Assembly (NCBI RefSeq): GCF_013131805.1
Contig: NZ_JABJRC010000001.1
Coordinates: 186,001-250,000, forward strand
Origin: Kribbella sandramycini
GTDB lineage: Bacteria > Actinomycetota > Actinomycetes > Propionibacteriales > Kribbellaceae
Direction of reading: 5' to 3'
DNA: 64,000 bases
Position numbers and translations under genes: made by a program. This document shows, piece by piece, positions 55,606 through 64,000 of the stretch (position 1 is the stretch's first letter; each line of letters begins with the position of its first letter). The notes beneath the pieces were generated by a model. It was not told the DNA's origin. It saw only the letters and a program-made list of their open reading frames with translations, and ran no database searches.

Positions 55606-57462
55606 GTGACCGAAACGCCTGCGCCGCCCCCGTCCGACGAATCGCTGCCGACCGAGGCTTTGGACGTGCTCCGCCGGGTCTTCGGGTACGACGCCTTCCG
55701 CGGCGACCAGGCCGAGATCATCGACACCGTCGTCGGCGGCGGTGACGCGCTGGTGCTGATGCCGACCGGCGGCGGCAAGTCGCTGTGCTACCAGATCCCG
55801 TCGCTGGTCCGCTCCGGCGTGGGCGTGGTGATCTCACCGCTGATCGCCCTCATGCAAGACCAGGTCGATGCGCTGACCGCGCTCGGCGTCCGGGCCGGCT
55901 TCCTGAACTCGACCCAGGACTTCGACCAGCGGCGCGAGGTGGAGCAGGCGTTCCTGGCCGGTGAGCTCGATCTGCTCTACCTGGCGCCGGAGCGGCTGCG
56001 CGTCGAGTCGACCGTGCGGCTGCTCGACCAGGGCAAGATCGCGCTGTTCGCGATCGACGAGGCGCACTGCGTGTCCCAGTGGGGCCACGACTTCCGCCCC
56101 GACTACCTGATGCTGTCGGAGCTGCACGAGCGCTGGCCCGACGTACCGCGGATCGCGCTCACCGCGACGGCGACCGAGGCGACGCACGCCGAGATCGCGA
56201 ACCGGCTGCAGCTGACCGGCGCCAAACACTTCGTCGCCAGCTTCGACCGGCCGAACATCCAGTACCGGATCGTCCCGAAGGACAACCCGCAGCGGCAGCT
56301 GCTCGATCTGCTGCGCACCGAGCATGCGGGTGACGCCGGCATCGTCTACTGCCTGTCCCGCAACAGCGTCGAGAAGACCGCGGCCTTCCTGACACAGAAC
56401 GGTATCGAGGCCGTCCCGTACCACGCGGGTCTCGACAGCCGCGTCCGCGCGCAGAACCAGGCCCGCTTCCTCCGCGAGGACGGCCTCGTCGTCGTCGCCA
56501 CCATCGCCTTCGGCATGGGGATCGACAAACCCGACGTCCGCTTCGTCGCGCATCTCGACCTGCCGAAATCCGTCGAGGGCTACTACCAGGAGACCGGTCG
56601 CGCCGGCCGTGACGGCCTTCCCTCGACCGCCTGGCTCGCCTACGGCCTGCAGGACGTCGTCCAGCAACGCAAGATGATCGACACCTCCGAAGGCGACCTC
56701 GCCCATCGCCGCCGCCTGAGCGCCCACCTCGACGCGATGCTCGCCCTCTGCGAAACCGTCGAGTGCCGCCGCTCCCAGCTCCTCGCCTACTTCGGCCAGC
56801 ACGGCGACACCTGCCAGAACTGCGACACCTGCCTCACCCCGCCCGAGTCCTGGGACGGCACCATCGCCGCCCAGAAACTCCTCTCCACCGTCTACCGCCT
56901 CCAGCACGAGCGCAACCAGAAGTTCGGCGCCGGCCAGCTGATCGACATCCTCCTCGGCAAGGACACCGACAAGGTCAAGCAGTTCCGCCACCAGGAGCTC
57001 ACCGTCTTCGGCATCGGCACCGAACTCAAGGACACCGAGTGGCGCGGCGTCATCCGCCAGCTACTGGCGCTGCGCCTCCTGACCGTCGAAGGCGACTACG
57101 GCACCCTCGTCCTCACCGAGGACAGCGCCGAGGTCCTCGGCCGCCGCCGCACCGTCCAGATGCGCCGCGAACCCGAACGCGCCAAATCCAAATCCCGCTC
57201 CTCATCCGGCAAGAAGTCCCCCGCCGCCGACCTCCCCACCGAATCCCTCCCCGTCTTCGAACGCCTCCGCACCTGGCGAGCCACCACCGCCAAAGACCAG
57301 GGCGTCCCCGCCTACGTCATCTTCCACGACGCCACCCTCCGCCAAATAGCCATCGACCTCCCCACCACCCTCACCGCCCTGGGCGCCATCAACGGCATCG
57401 GCGAAAACAAACTGGCCAAATACGGCCAAGGCGTCCTGGAAACCCTAGCCACCCCCGACTGA
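55606..57462 (+). CDS. recQ: ATP-dependent DNA helicase RecQ
   Basis: 3'-5' DNA helicase of 618 aa. Motif I is [14 protein letters not shown], motif [21 protein letters not shown] (DEAH), motif [12 protein letters not shown]. The RecQ zinc-binding domain has [20 protein letters not shown] and a following Cys; the winged helix RQC follows ([20 protein letters not shown]). After a basic linker ([17 protein letters not shown]) comes an HRDC domain ([20 protein letters not shown]), ending with a helix-hairpin-helix-like [15 protein letters not shown]. Full length. Its 3' end faces the LysR gene with a 19-nt gap. Confidence 0.95.
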   Translation: MTETPAPPPSDESLPTEALDVLRRVFGYDAFRGDQAEIIDTVVGGGDALVLMPTGGGKSLCYQIPSLVRSGVGVVISPLIALMQDQVDALTALGVRAGFLNSTQDFDQRREVEQAFLAGELDLLYLAPERLRVESTVRLLDQGKIALFAIDEAHCVSQWGHDFRPDYLMLSELHERWPDVPRIALTATATEATHAEIANRLQLTGAKHFVASFDRPNIQYRIVPKDNPQRQLLDLLRTEHAGDAGIVYCLSRNSVEKTAAFLTQNGIEAVPYHAGLDSRVRAQNQARFLREDGLVVVATIAFGMGIDKPDVRFVAHLDLPKSVEGYYQETGRAGRDGLPSTAWLAYGLQDVVQQRKMIDTSEGDLAHRRRLSAHLDAMLALCETVECRRSQLLAYFGQHGDTCQNCDTCLTPPESWDGTIAAQKLLSTVYRLQHERNQKFGAGQLIDILLGKDTDKVKQFRHQELTVFGIGTELKDTEWRGVIRQLLALRLLTVEGDYGTLVLTEDSAEVLGRRRTVQMRREPERAKSKSRSSSGKKSPAADLPTESLPVFERLRTWRATTAKDQGVPAYVIFHDATLRQIAIDLPTTLTALGAINGIGENKLAKYGQGVLETLATPD

Positions 57463-57481
57463 CCCCACCCGAGGCGGCTGA

Positions 57482-58354
57482 TCAGGTCCCGGGTGGGCTG
57501 GTCGGGGTGAGGCTTTTGGTGAGGGTGACGAAGGTTTGGATGAGGGGGGAGCGGCGGGTGGCGAGCCAGGCGAGGGCGACTTTGTTGGGGGGTAGGTCGG
57601 TGAGGGGCACGGCGGTGATGTCTGGGCGGTGGTAGAAGGCGGCTACTGAGCTGGGGAGGATCGAGATGCCGCGGCCGGCGGCTACGTGTTCAAGTTTCTC
57701 CTCGACGCTGTTCAGGGCGGGGATGGGGCGGTGGCGGGGTTCGCGGGGCAGGTCGCGCCACTCGGGGACCTGATCGGGGTGTTGGAGTAGGTGCTCCTCG
57801 GCGAGATCGCTGATCTCGATCGAGGGTTTGCCGGCCAGGCGGTGGTGGGCGGGGAGGATGGCCAGGCGGGGCTCCTCGTAGAGGGGGCGGAGGGTCAGGG
57901 CGCGCTGGTCGATCGGGAGACGGACGATGCTGACGTCGGCGCGGCCGTCGTGGAGGACTTGGACCTGGTCGGCGGTGCTGGTGCGGAGGACCTCGACGTC
58001 GATGCCGGGGTGGAGGGTTTCGAAGGCGCGGACGGCGGCGGTCAGGGTGATGCCGGGCATGAAGGCGATCGTGAAGGTTCTGGGGCCGCGGGCCGCTTGA
58101 GCGACGCGGCGGCGCAGAGCGGCGGCCGAGGTGAGGAGGGGGCGGGCGTCGTCCAGGAGTTGCCGGCCGGCGGGGGTGAGCTCGGTGGCGCGTTTGGTGC
58201 GATGGAAGAGCTGCGCGCCGAGCTCGTGTTCGAGGGCGCGGATCTGCCGGGACAGCACCGGCTGCGCGATGTGCAGCCGGTCGGCGGCGCGCCCGAAGTG
58301 GAGCTCTTCGGCGACGGCGACGAAGTACCGGAGCTTCCGGAGGTCGACGTCCAT
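57482..58354 (-). CDS. LysR family transcriptional regulator
   Basis: Protein of 290 aa. The N-terminal HTH is LRKLRYFVAVAEELHFGRAA, then DRLHIAQPVLSRQIRALEHE; the ligand-binding domain starts near residue 90 (RTFTIAFMPGITLTAAVRAF) and ends with ISILPSSVAAFYHRPDITAV. ATG at 58354 is chosen since MDVDLRKLRYF is the family N-terminus; the frame to 58606 is a shadow of the SDR gene. Divergent from an atypical SDR gene, the usual layout for LysR and its target. A palindrome lies on the start codon. Confidence 0.92.
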   Translation of the reverse strand: MDVDLRKLRYFVAVAEELHFGRAADRLHIAQPVLSRQIRALEHELGAQLFHRTKRATELTPAGRQLLDDARPLLTSAAALRRRVAQAARGPRTFTIAFMPGITLTAAVRAFETLHPGIDVEVLRTSTADQVQVLHDGRADVSIVRLPIDQRALTLRPLYEEPRLAILPAHHRLAGKPSIEISDLAEEHLLQHPDQVPEWRDLPREPRHRPIPALNSVEEKLEHVAAGRGISILPSSVAAFYHRPDITAVPLTDLPPNKVALAWLATRRSPLIQTFVTLTKSLTPTSPPGT

Positions 58355-58368
58355 ACCTTCAGGGTATG
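58352..58368. promoter_or_regulatory. Palindrome on the lysR start codon (T-N11-A type)
   Basis: CATACC-TTCAG-GGTATG; the inner TACCTTCAGGGTA has the T-N11-A form of LysR recognition sites. The left arm contains the lysR start codon, so binding would block its own expression and leave the SDR promoter side free. Confidence 0.5.
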
Positions 58369-58452
58369 ACAGGCGCCCGGACAGGTCTTGGACCGGACGC
58401 CGTCCGCGGGCGCATCGTGGCAGGGAAACCCCACCACGAAAGGCGAACTGAC

Positions 58453-59148
58453 ATGACCCTGCAGGACCAGCGCGTCGTCCTCCTCGGCGGTACGTCGGGG
58501 ATCGGGCTGGCCACGGCCCGGCTCGCGACCGCGCACGGCGCCACCGTGATCGTTGCCTCCAGCAACCCCGAGTCGGTGCGCCGGGCGCTCGGCGTCCTGC
58601 CCGCATCGGCGTCCGGGACCGTCTGCGACCTGACCGACCCGGCCGCCGTCGGCGCGTTCTTCGACCGCCTGGACCCGTTCGACCATCTCGTCTACACCGC
58701 CGGCGAGGCGCTCAGCCTGCTCGAGATCCGCTCGCTGGACCTCGCCCGCGCGCGCCAGGCCTTCGAACTCCGGTATTTCGGCGCCCTCAACGCGGTCCAC
58801 GCCGCCACCCCGAAAATCCGCCGCTCCGTCGTCCTGACCAGCGGCACGGCGGCCGACCGGCCCGGAGCCGGCTGGTCGGTCGCCGCCAGCATCTGCGGCG
58901 CCACCGACGCCCTCGTCCGCGCCCTCGCCGTCGAGCTCGCCCCGCTCCGGGTCAACGCCGTCAAACCCGGCGTCGTCCGCACCCCACTCTGGCCCGACGA
59001 CTTCGACTACACCGCCACCGCCGAATCACTCCCAGTCGGCCGCATCGGCGAACCCGAAGACATCGCCGAGGCCTACGTCTTCCTGATGAACCAAACCTAC
59101 GCAACCGGCTCAATCGTCACCGTAGGCGGCGGCAACGTCCTCGTCTGA
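58453..59148 (+). CDS. SDR-fold protein lacking the usual Tyr-Lys catalytic pair
   Basis: Rossmann-fold protein of 231 aa. Cofactor motif GGTSGIGLA (residues about 12-20), then CDLTDPAAV and VYTAGE in place of NNAG. At the active site SGTAADRPGAGWSVAASICG has Ser, but Trp/Ser and Ala/Ser where YxxxK should be. The end NAVKPGVVRTPLW and GSIVTVGGGNVLV is typical of SDRs. Related SDR proteins with the same altered block are known in actinobacteria, so this is a subfamily trait, not a single mutation. Divergent from the LysR regulator; probably NAD(P)-binding, with catalysis uncertain. Confidence 0.87.
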   Translation: MTLQDQRVVLLGGTSGIGLATARLATAHGATVIVASSNPESVRRALGVLPASASGTVCDLTDPAAVGAFFDRLDPFDHLVYTAGEALSLLEIRSLDLARARQAFELRYFGALNAVHAATPKIRRSVVLTSGTAADRPGAGWSVAASICGATDALVRALAVELAPLRVNAVKPGVVRTPLWPDDFDYTATAESLPVGRIGEPEDIAEAYVFLMNQTYATGSIVTVGGGNVLV

Positions 59149-59508
59149 CTAGTCCTGGACGACGTACAACGTGTTTCCGTCGGGGTCGGTGAAGCTGAAC
59201 ATGGGCGGCACGCCTGGCCAGGCCAGCAGGTCGCCGGCTGCGTCGCCGAGTGCGGCGTGCGCCGCCGCGGCGTCCGTCGTTCCCAGGCGGACGCCGGTGT
59301 CGCGGCCGACCGGCTCGCCGTCGGCTGCCGGCGTCAGGGCGAGACTCGCCCCGGCCCCAGTTGTGAGGACGATCCAGCGGCCGGCGAGTTGTGGGAGGGG
59401 GGTGTCGGACAGGAGGGTGAGGCCGAGGGTGTTGGTGTAGAAGGCGAGCGCTCGGTCCTGGTCGGCGACGGGGATGCCGACGGTGTGGATGCTCGTGAAG
59501 TGGTTCAT
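59149..59508 (-). CDS. VOC-fold (glyoxalase-like) protein
   Basis: Protein of 119 aa. MNHFTSIHTVGIPVADQDRA, LAFYTNTLGLTLLSDTPL and the ending MFSFTDPDGNTLYVVQD are the classic pattern, with H in IHTVGIPV and the terminal Asp/Glu region as possible ligand sites. AAGGAG lies 6 nt before the ATG at 59508. Its stop directly abuts the stop of the convergent SDR gene. Confidence 0.88.
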   Translation of the reverse strand: MNHFTSIHTVGIPVADQDRALAFYTNTLGLTLLSDTPLPQLAGRWIVLTTGAGASLALTPAADGEPVGRDTGVRLGTTDAAAAHAALGDAAGDLLAWPGVPPMFSFTDPDGNTLYVVQD

Positions 59509-59609
59509 GGTTTCTCCTTGGAGGTGAAAAAGTTGCTGTCATCTCCGAGGTAGAAGCTGTTCGCGTGGTTTCGACATCCGGGGCCGAAGAATTTCGCTGG
59601 AAGGATCTG

Positions 59610-60365
59610 ATGCCGACTCTCGAACTGCCTGATGGACGATTTCACTACGAGGACGCCGGCGGTGATGGTGAGGCTGTGCTGGCGTTGCATGGGGTGTTCG
59701 GGCGTGGCCGGAGCTTCGCCGGGCTGGCGGAGCGGCTGCTGCCGGAGTATCGGGTGATTGCGCCGGATCTGCGGGGGCACGGTCGCACGGAGGTGCGTGG
59801 CGGGTTCGGTCGTGCTGAGTTCGTGGCGGATGCCGCTCGGTTCGTCGAGGCGCTGGGGCTCGCACCGGCGGTGGTCTACGGTCATTCGCTGGGTGGTGTG
59901 ACGGCGTACCAGTTGGCGGCGCGGCGGCCGGAGCTGGTGCGGGCGGTTGTGGTCGAGGACGTCGGCGCCGTCACGGATGAGACCGCGGTCGCGCAGCCGG
60001 TTCTCGACGTCCGCGGGTGGCCCCGGCGGTTCGAGAACGCGGCGGAGTTCTTCGCGGCCACCCCGGCCCCGGAGTACTTCCTCGAAAGCGTCGTCGACGG
60101 CGAGCTGCTGTTCGACCTGGACACGATGATGCTGGTCCAGGAGGGCAACCGGGGGGCGTGGTGGTCCGATTGGGAGGCCGTCAGCTGCCCCATGCTGTTG
60201 CTCCGAGCAACTAACAGTTTCCTGCTCAGCGCTGACCTGGCCGCCGAGATGGTACGCCGACGCCCGGACACCGAGCAGGTCGTCATCGAGGGCTCCGGCC
60301 ACTGGATCCACCGCGAAGCACCTGACGACTGCGCCACCGCCGTCCGGAACTTCCTGAACCGCTAG
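59610..60365 (+). CDS. Alpha/beta-fold hydrolase
   Basis: Cytoplasmic hydrolase of 251 aa. Oxyanion-hole region LALHGVFGRGRSF, DLRGHGRTE, nucleophile elbow VYGHSLGGVTAY (Ser), and the catalytic His in GSGHWIHREAPDD. ATG at 59610 is chosen: GGAAGG lies 5 nt upstream; the frame to 59565 lacks a site. Divergent from the VOC gene. Could be an esterase, epoxide hydrolase-like or C-C hydrolase; substrate not evident. Confidence 0.87.
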   Translation: MPTLELPDGRFHYEDAGGDGEAVLALHGVFGRGRSFAGLAERLLPEYRVIAPDLRGHGRTEVRGGFGRAEFVADAARFVEALGLAPAVVYGHSLGGVTAYQLAARRPELVRAVVVEDVGAVTDETAVAQPVLDVRGWPRRFENAAEFFAATPAPEYFLESVVDGELLFDLDTMMLVQEGNRGAWWSDWEAVSCPMLLLRATNSFLLSADLAAEMVRRRPDTEQVVIEGSGHWIHREAPDDCATAVRNFLNR

Positions 60366-60421
60366 CGGCGGTAGGTGGGCGCTGGCTGCGGTGGATCGAC
60401 CAACCCACTCACCACAACGAA

Positions 60422-60455
60422 AGCTCCGGACGACCGTGGGGTCGTCCGGAGCTTC
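60422..60455. terminator. Bidirectional terminator between the hydrolase and DUF3352 genes
   Basis: Perfect 15-bp stem (AAGCTCCGGACGACC and its complement) with a GTGG loop, between two convergent stop codons at 60365 and 60465. Confidence 0.85.
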
Positions 60456-60464
60456 GGGGGGGTG

Positions 60465-62090
60465 TTACTTGGCTACTACGCGGAGGGTGAAGTCACCCTC
60501 GAAGTTGCCGGTGTTGCGGGCGACGATGCCGGCCGAGCGGAGGGCCTGGACGTCGGCGTTGGGCTTCTCGTCGAGGGCTTCCATGATGTCGGCGGCGGCG
60601 GTGAAGTCGACGTAGCCGAGCATGGTGGCGCCCTGGACGTCGGGGAGCGCGACCTTGAAGTTCTCGGTGGCGCCGAGGTTGCCGCCCTGGAGGACCTGGC
60701 CGGCGTAGGCCTGGTCGGTGGAGACGACGAGGGTGTCGCCGTCCTTCGCGGTCACCAGCGGGACCTGGACCGGAGCCTGCTGCTGCATCAGCGTGGTGAG
60801 CTTCTTCAGCACCGGCTCGGCCTTGGCCGGGTCGGTCTCCAGCCGGGCCGCGAACTTCGGGCCGGCCGAGGCGTCCTTGTCGACGACGAGCGACAGGTTC
60901 TTGCCGAGCAGGTTCTTCAGGTCGTCCGGCAGGGTCAGGCCGGAGGCCGAACCGAAGCCCTTGACCATCTCGCCCAGCTCGCCGCTCTTCTCCAGCTGCT
61001 TCCAGAGCGTGTCGATCGACGTGTCGACACCGGAGACCGTCATCGCGGCGGTCGTGGTGTCAGGCAGCTTGGTGAACAGCTCGCCGGCGTCGGCCGACTT
61101 CGCGACGACCTCCTGGTCGGCCTTCACGATGCCCTTGACCTCGACGTACTGCGCGTCGAAGCGGAGCGCGGCCGCGACGGTGCCCTCGCCGACCGGGTCG
61201 ACCTTGGCGGGCCCGAACTCGCCGGCCAGCGCCGACAGGCCCTTGACGTCGGCCCAGACCGTGGCGAATCCCGGCTCGCCGAGCTTCTTCAGGTCGTCGG
61301 TGTACTTGGCGTTGTTCGTCAGCGGGTTGGTCTTCGCGGTCGCGATCGCGGCGTCCACGTCGGCCTGCTTGTCGGCGAGGATCATGTAGTCCTCGTGGAA
61401 CGCGCGCCCGGGCTTCTCGGTCTCCTTGGCCAGGAGTTTGTCCATCCCCTTGGCCGCGGCCTTCTCGTCCTTCACCTGGACGGCGATGACGACCGGCGGC
61501 TCCTTCTGGCCGTCAGCCGTCGGCAGCACGGCGGCGCCGATCCGGTCGCCGAGCCACGGCTTCACGTCCTTGGCGTAGTCGACCTCGGCGAGGTCGTCGC
61601 CGGAGCTGCTCTTGATCGCCTCGAACAGCTTCTGGTGCAGGTCGTCCTTCTCACCGGTCAGCTTCAGCTTGTCCTTGGCCGACGGGAACTTCATCAGGAA
61701 CCGGAGCGCGGCCAGCTTCTGGCCGGCCGACGGGTTCAGATCGACGCGCAGGAAGCCGATCGCGGTCCCCGGGAGGACGGCGTCCGGCTGCTTGCCGCCG
61801 TTCAGCTTGCCGTAGGCAAAGATGCCGCCACCGGCGACGACGAGCACCATCGCCAGCGCGGCGATGATCGGGATCAGCTTGCCGCGCGGCTTCTTGGCCG
61901 GCGGCTGCTGGCCCTGCGCGCCGAACTGCAACTGCTCGAAGGACTGCTCACCCTGGTACGGCGGCTGCCCCTGGAACTGCGGCTGACCGGGCTGCTGGCC
62001 CTGGTACGGCGGCTGGGGCTGGTTGCCCGGGTACTGCTGCCCGCCGGGGCCCTGCGACTGCGGACCGGGCGGATTGAACTGATCAGACAT
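60465..62090 (-). CDS. DUF3352-type membrane-anchored protein
   Basis: Protein of 541 aa. Residues 1-70 are a Gln/Pro/Gly-rich cytoplasmic segment with repeats such as PPYQGQQPGQPQFQG; one transmembrane helix follows (LIPIIAALAMVLVVAGGGIF), and about 450 residues lie outside. The outer part shows the DUF3352 features: VLPGTAIGFLRVDLNPSAGQ, KPWLGDRIGAAVLP, and YVDFTAAADIMEAL near the end. Function is unknown; similar proteins are widespread in actinobacteria. Confidence 0.85.
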   Translation of the reverse strand: MSDQFNPPGPQSQGPGGQQYPGNQPQPPYQGQQPGQPQFQGQPPYQGEQSFEQLQFGAQGQQPPAKKPRGKLIPIIAALAMVLVVAGGGIFAYGKLNGGKQPDAVLPGTAIGFLRVDLNPSAGQKLAALRFLMKFPSAKDKLKLTGEKDDLHQKLFEAIKSSSGDDLAEVDYAKDVKPWLGDRIGAAVLPTADGQKEPPVVIAVQVKDEKAAAKGMDKLLAKETEKPGRAFHEDYMILADKQADVDAAIATAKTNPLTNNAKYTDDLKKLGEPGFATVWADVKGLSALAGEFGPAKVDPVGEGTVAAALRFDAQYVEVKGIVKADQEVVAKSADAGELFTKLPDTTTAAMTVSGVDTSIDTLWKQLEKSGELGEMVKGFGSASGLTLPDDLKNLLGKNLSLVVDKDASAGPKFAARLETDPAKAEPVLKKLTTLMQQQAPVQVPLVTAKDGDTLVVSTDQAYAGQVLQGGNLGATENFKVALPDVQGATMLGYVDFTAAADIMEALDEKPNADVQALRSAGIVARNTGNFEGDFTLRVVAK

Positions 62091-62145
62091 GCTTTTCTAC
62101 TTCCCCCTCAACGGACCGGTGGCCTCACCCACCGGCCTGAACACC

Positions 62146-62778
62146 TTAGTGCACCGGGGGGTTGCCCTCTGACGCAACAGGTTTCGGATCGGTTGCAACC
62201 GGCTCCGAGCGCCAGGTGGTGGCGGAGATCACTGCCGCGGCCAGCGCGGCGCCGACCAGCCAGGCGACCGCGGGCGTCCAGGTGTGCAGCTCCAGCGGCG
62301 CCGCGACCAGGTCTCCGGGCTTGGCGGCGCTCAGGCGCGCATCCAGCGGGTCGTGGCCGAGCAGCATGCCGACACCCCACGCGACGCCCGACCCCAGACA
62401 GGCCCCGAGGACGGCGATCGCGACCGACCACGGCCCGTAGTTGCGCAACCACCAGAACAGCGCGCCGCCGAGCAGGAACGCCGCCACGAACCCGATCGCG
62501 GTGAACGTGCCGTCCGGGCCGAACACCCGGGTCATTTGCTCCTCCCCCAGGGCGCCGCCGTTCTCGTCGACGGTGTACTGCGCGAGCGGCGAGAACTGCT
62601 GCCACGCCCACCCCCCGACCACACCGGCCACCAGGAACACCACCACCGTCACCAGAATCGCCTTCGCCCAGGGCATCTGCGGCTCCGGCTCCGGCGGCGC
62701 GCCGAACGGATTCATCGACGGCGGAGCGACATACGGACCCGGCTGGCCCCAGGACTGCGGCGACTGCTGCTGACTCAC
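62146..62778 (-). CDS. Actinobacterial membrane protein of unknown function
   Basis: Protein of about 210 aa. A Pro/Gln-rich N-terminus (SQQQSPQSWGQPGPYVAPPS) precedes four hydrophobic helices (from AILVTVVVFLVAGVVGG to AVAWLVGAALAAAVIS). Two GTG codons (62781, 62778) are possible starts; 62778 is preferred. It lies 23 nt past the dnaE stop on the same strand, so read-through is likely. I do not recognise the family. Confidence 0.72.
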   Translation of the reverse strand: MSQQQSPQSWGQPGPYVAPPSMNPFGAPPEPEPQMPWAKAILVTVVVFLVAGVVGGWAWQQFSPLAQYTVDENGGALGEEQMTRVFGPDGTFTAIGFVAAFLLGGALFWWLRNYGPWSVAIAVLGACLGSGVAWGVGMLLGHDPLDARLSAAKPGDLVAAPLELHTWTPAVAWLVGAALAAAVISATTWRSEPVATDPKPVASEGNPPVH

Positions 62779-62801
62779 CACGACAGTGTGCCGTATCCCT
62801 G

Positions 62802-64000
62802 TCAACCGGCCAGGCAGGAGGGGCCGAGGAGGGCTTTCAGGTCGGCCATCAGGGCGCTGGTGGGGGTGACGCGGAAGCGGTCGCCGATGCGCATGACGGT
62901 GGTTTTCTGGCGGGCCTGCAGGCGGAGCTGGACCTCGGTCATGCCGGGGTGGGACTGGAGGATGTCGCGGAGCTGGTCGACGACCGGCGGGGTGCAGCGG
63001 GTGACCGGCATGCTGATCACGACCGGGCCGCTGGGGCCTTCGGTGAGATCGGGGACGACGACCTCGTCGCCGGAGAGCTCGACGCGGTCCTCGCGGCGGC
63101 GGATCCGGCCCTTCATCAAGATGATCGCGTCGTTGCTGAGCAGGTGCGCGTGCAGCTGGTACGCCGAGGAGAACATCATCACCTCGATCGAACCTTCGAG
63201 GTCCTCGATGGTGACGATCGCGTAGATGTCACCGCGTTTGTTCACCTTGCGCTGGACGGCGGTGACCAGGCCGCCGATCGTCACCCGCGTCCCGTCGGGG
63301 CGGTCCTCGTCGGCCAAAAGCTGCCCGATCGTGCAATCCGAGCCGTTGGTCAGCACGTGTTCGACACCGAACAGCGGGTGGTCGGACACGTAGAGGCCCA
63401 GCATGTCCCGCTCGTGGGCGAGTTTGGTCGCCTTGTCCCACTCCTCGATCTCGGGGACGGTGACCGACAACCGGCTGTTGCCCTCCCCCTCGGCGGCGTC
63501 CTCCTCGCCCATCGAGAACAGGTCGAACTGGCCGTGTGCCTCGTTCCGTTTGAGGTCGATCGCCTCGTCGACGGCCTGCTCGTGGACGGCGACCACCGCG
63601 CGCCGGGCGTGGCTCATCGAGTCGAACGAGCCGGCCTTGGCCAGCGACTCGATGACGCGCTTGTTGCAGACCGGCAGCGAGACCTTGTCGATGAAGTCGA
63701 CGAAATCGGTGAACCGGCCCTTCTCCTCACGGGCCGCGACGATCTCGGCCACCACGTTGACGCCGACGTTGCGGATCGCGGACAGGCCGAAGCGGATGTC
63801 GGTGCCGACCGGGGTGAAGTTCGAGTCGGACTCGTTGACATCCGGCGGGAGCACCTTGATGCCCATCCGGCGGCACTCGTTCAGGTAGATGGCCATCTTG
63901 TCCTTGTCGTCCTTCACGGACGTCAGAACGGCAGCCATGTACTCGGCCGGGAAGTTCGCCTTGAGGTACGCCGTCCAGTACGAGACCAGCCCGTACGCCG
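62802..64000 (-). CDS. dnaE: DNA polymerase III alpha subunit (3' end only)
   Basis: C-terminal 399 codons of the replicative polymerase; the start lies beyond base 64000. The visible part begins YGLVSYWTAYLKANFPAEYM in the finger region, then SVKDDKDKMAIYLNECRRMG, the helix-hairpin-helix region (VGVNVVAEIVAAREEKG), the OB fold VTIGGLVTAVQRKVNKRGD and a C-terminal domain with the beta-clamp/tau-binding end. This matches replicative DnaE1; the error-prone DnaE2 tail differs. The apparent ATG at 63938 is internal. Confidence 0.93.
   Translation of the reverse strand, partial: AYGLVSYWTAYLKANFPAEYMAAVLTSVKDDKDKMAIYLNECRRMGIKVLPPDVNESDSNFTPVGTDIRFGLSAIRNVGVNVVAEIVAAREEKGRFTDFVDFIDKVSLPVCNKRVIESLAKAGSFDSMSHARRAVVAVHEQAVDEAIDLKRNEAHGQFDLFSMGEEDAAEGEGNSRLSVTVPEIEEWDKATKLAHERDMLGLYVSDHPLFGVEHVLTNGSDCTIGQLLADEDRPDGTRVTIGGLVTAVQRKVNKRGDIYAIVTIEDLEGSIEVMMFSSAYQLHAHLLSNDAIILMKGRIRRREDRVELSGDEVVVPDLTEGPSGPVVISMPVTRCTPPVVDQLRDILQSHPGMTEVQLRLQARQKTTVMRIGDRFRVTPTSALMADLKALLGPSCLAG

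Noticed and set aside
57464..57497. CCCACCCG/CGGGTGGG repeat between recQ and lysR as terminator
   Set aside because: The right arm lies inside lysR coding sequence and the loop is 18 nt; too weak to list.

Overview
The window is high-GC, gene-dense bacterial chromosome with GTG starts, many 1-8 nt gene overlaps and actinobacterial housekeeping synteny (rimP-nusA-ylxR-infB-rbfA-truB; ribF-rpsO-pnp-M16 peptidase; dapB; hisDCBH; dnaE). It most resembles a soil actinomycete, plausibly Nocardioidaceae (Kribbella-like). That placement is inference from gene content only. No tRNA, rRNA, CRISPR array, insertion sequence or phage gene was seen.

Layout. 1-6.3 kb (minus): start of a membrane protein gene, dapB, and a five-gene oligopeptide ABC importer. 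6.5-8.2 kb: a single ABC exporter half-transporter. 8.4-13.5 kb (minus): ribF, rpsO, pnp, M16 peptidase. 13.6-20.4 kb: an accessory block with a secreted SGNH hydrolase, a sirtuin, a regulator pair divergent from a minimal PEP-utilising enzyme, and a DUF998-DGPF-ECF42 sigma operon behind a CRP-like palindrome. 20.4-26.9 kb (minus): truB, rbfA, infB, ylxR, nusA, rimP. 27.1-28.0 kb: a ferritin-like gene pair.

28.1-36.5 kb (plus) holds the most interesting locus, a seven-gene overlapping operon: cupin; MetRS-like enzyme without an anticodon domain; one 788-aa ORF joining a DadA-like FAD oxidase to a lysine N6-hydroxylase-like monooxygenase; a small beta-rich protein; ATP-grasp ligase; MFS exporter; second ATP-grasp ligase. 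Cupin, MetRS-like protein, lysine N-hydroxylase and FAD oxidase are together the known machinery that makes hydrazinoacetic acid from lysine and glycine through an N-N bond (s56-p1, triacsin and pyrazomycin pathways). Here the usual cupin-MetRS fusion is split, while the two flavoenzymes are fused. The ligases and exporter suggest a small exported hydrazino-peptide.

36.5-45.2 kb: a SEC-C/YchJ protein; a PhoX-type phosphatase behind a three-unit PHO box; a Liv-type ABC importer operon containing an acyl-CoA synthetase. 45.3-50.3 kb: hisDCBH, a LON-domain protein and a MazEF pair. 50.3-64 kb: ilvD, an ECF sigma factor with SnoaL-like tail, methyltransferase, AraC regulator, VOC protein, recQ, a LysR/SDR divergent pair, VOC protein, alpha/beta hydrolase, DUF3352 membrane protein, a small membrane protein and the 3' end of dnaE.

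Several regulatory genes seem to be read from leaderless promoters (TANNNT 6-7 nt before the start codon). Convergent genes are packed so tightly that two pairs share their stop codons in a CTAG tetranucleotide.
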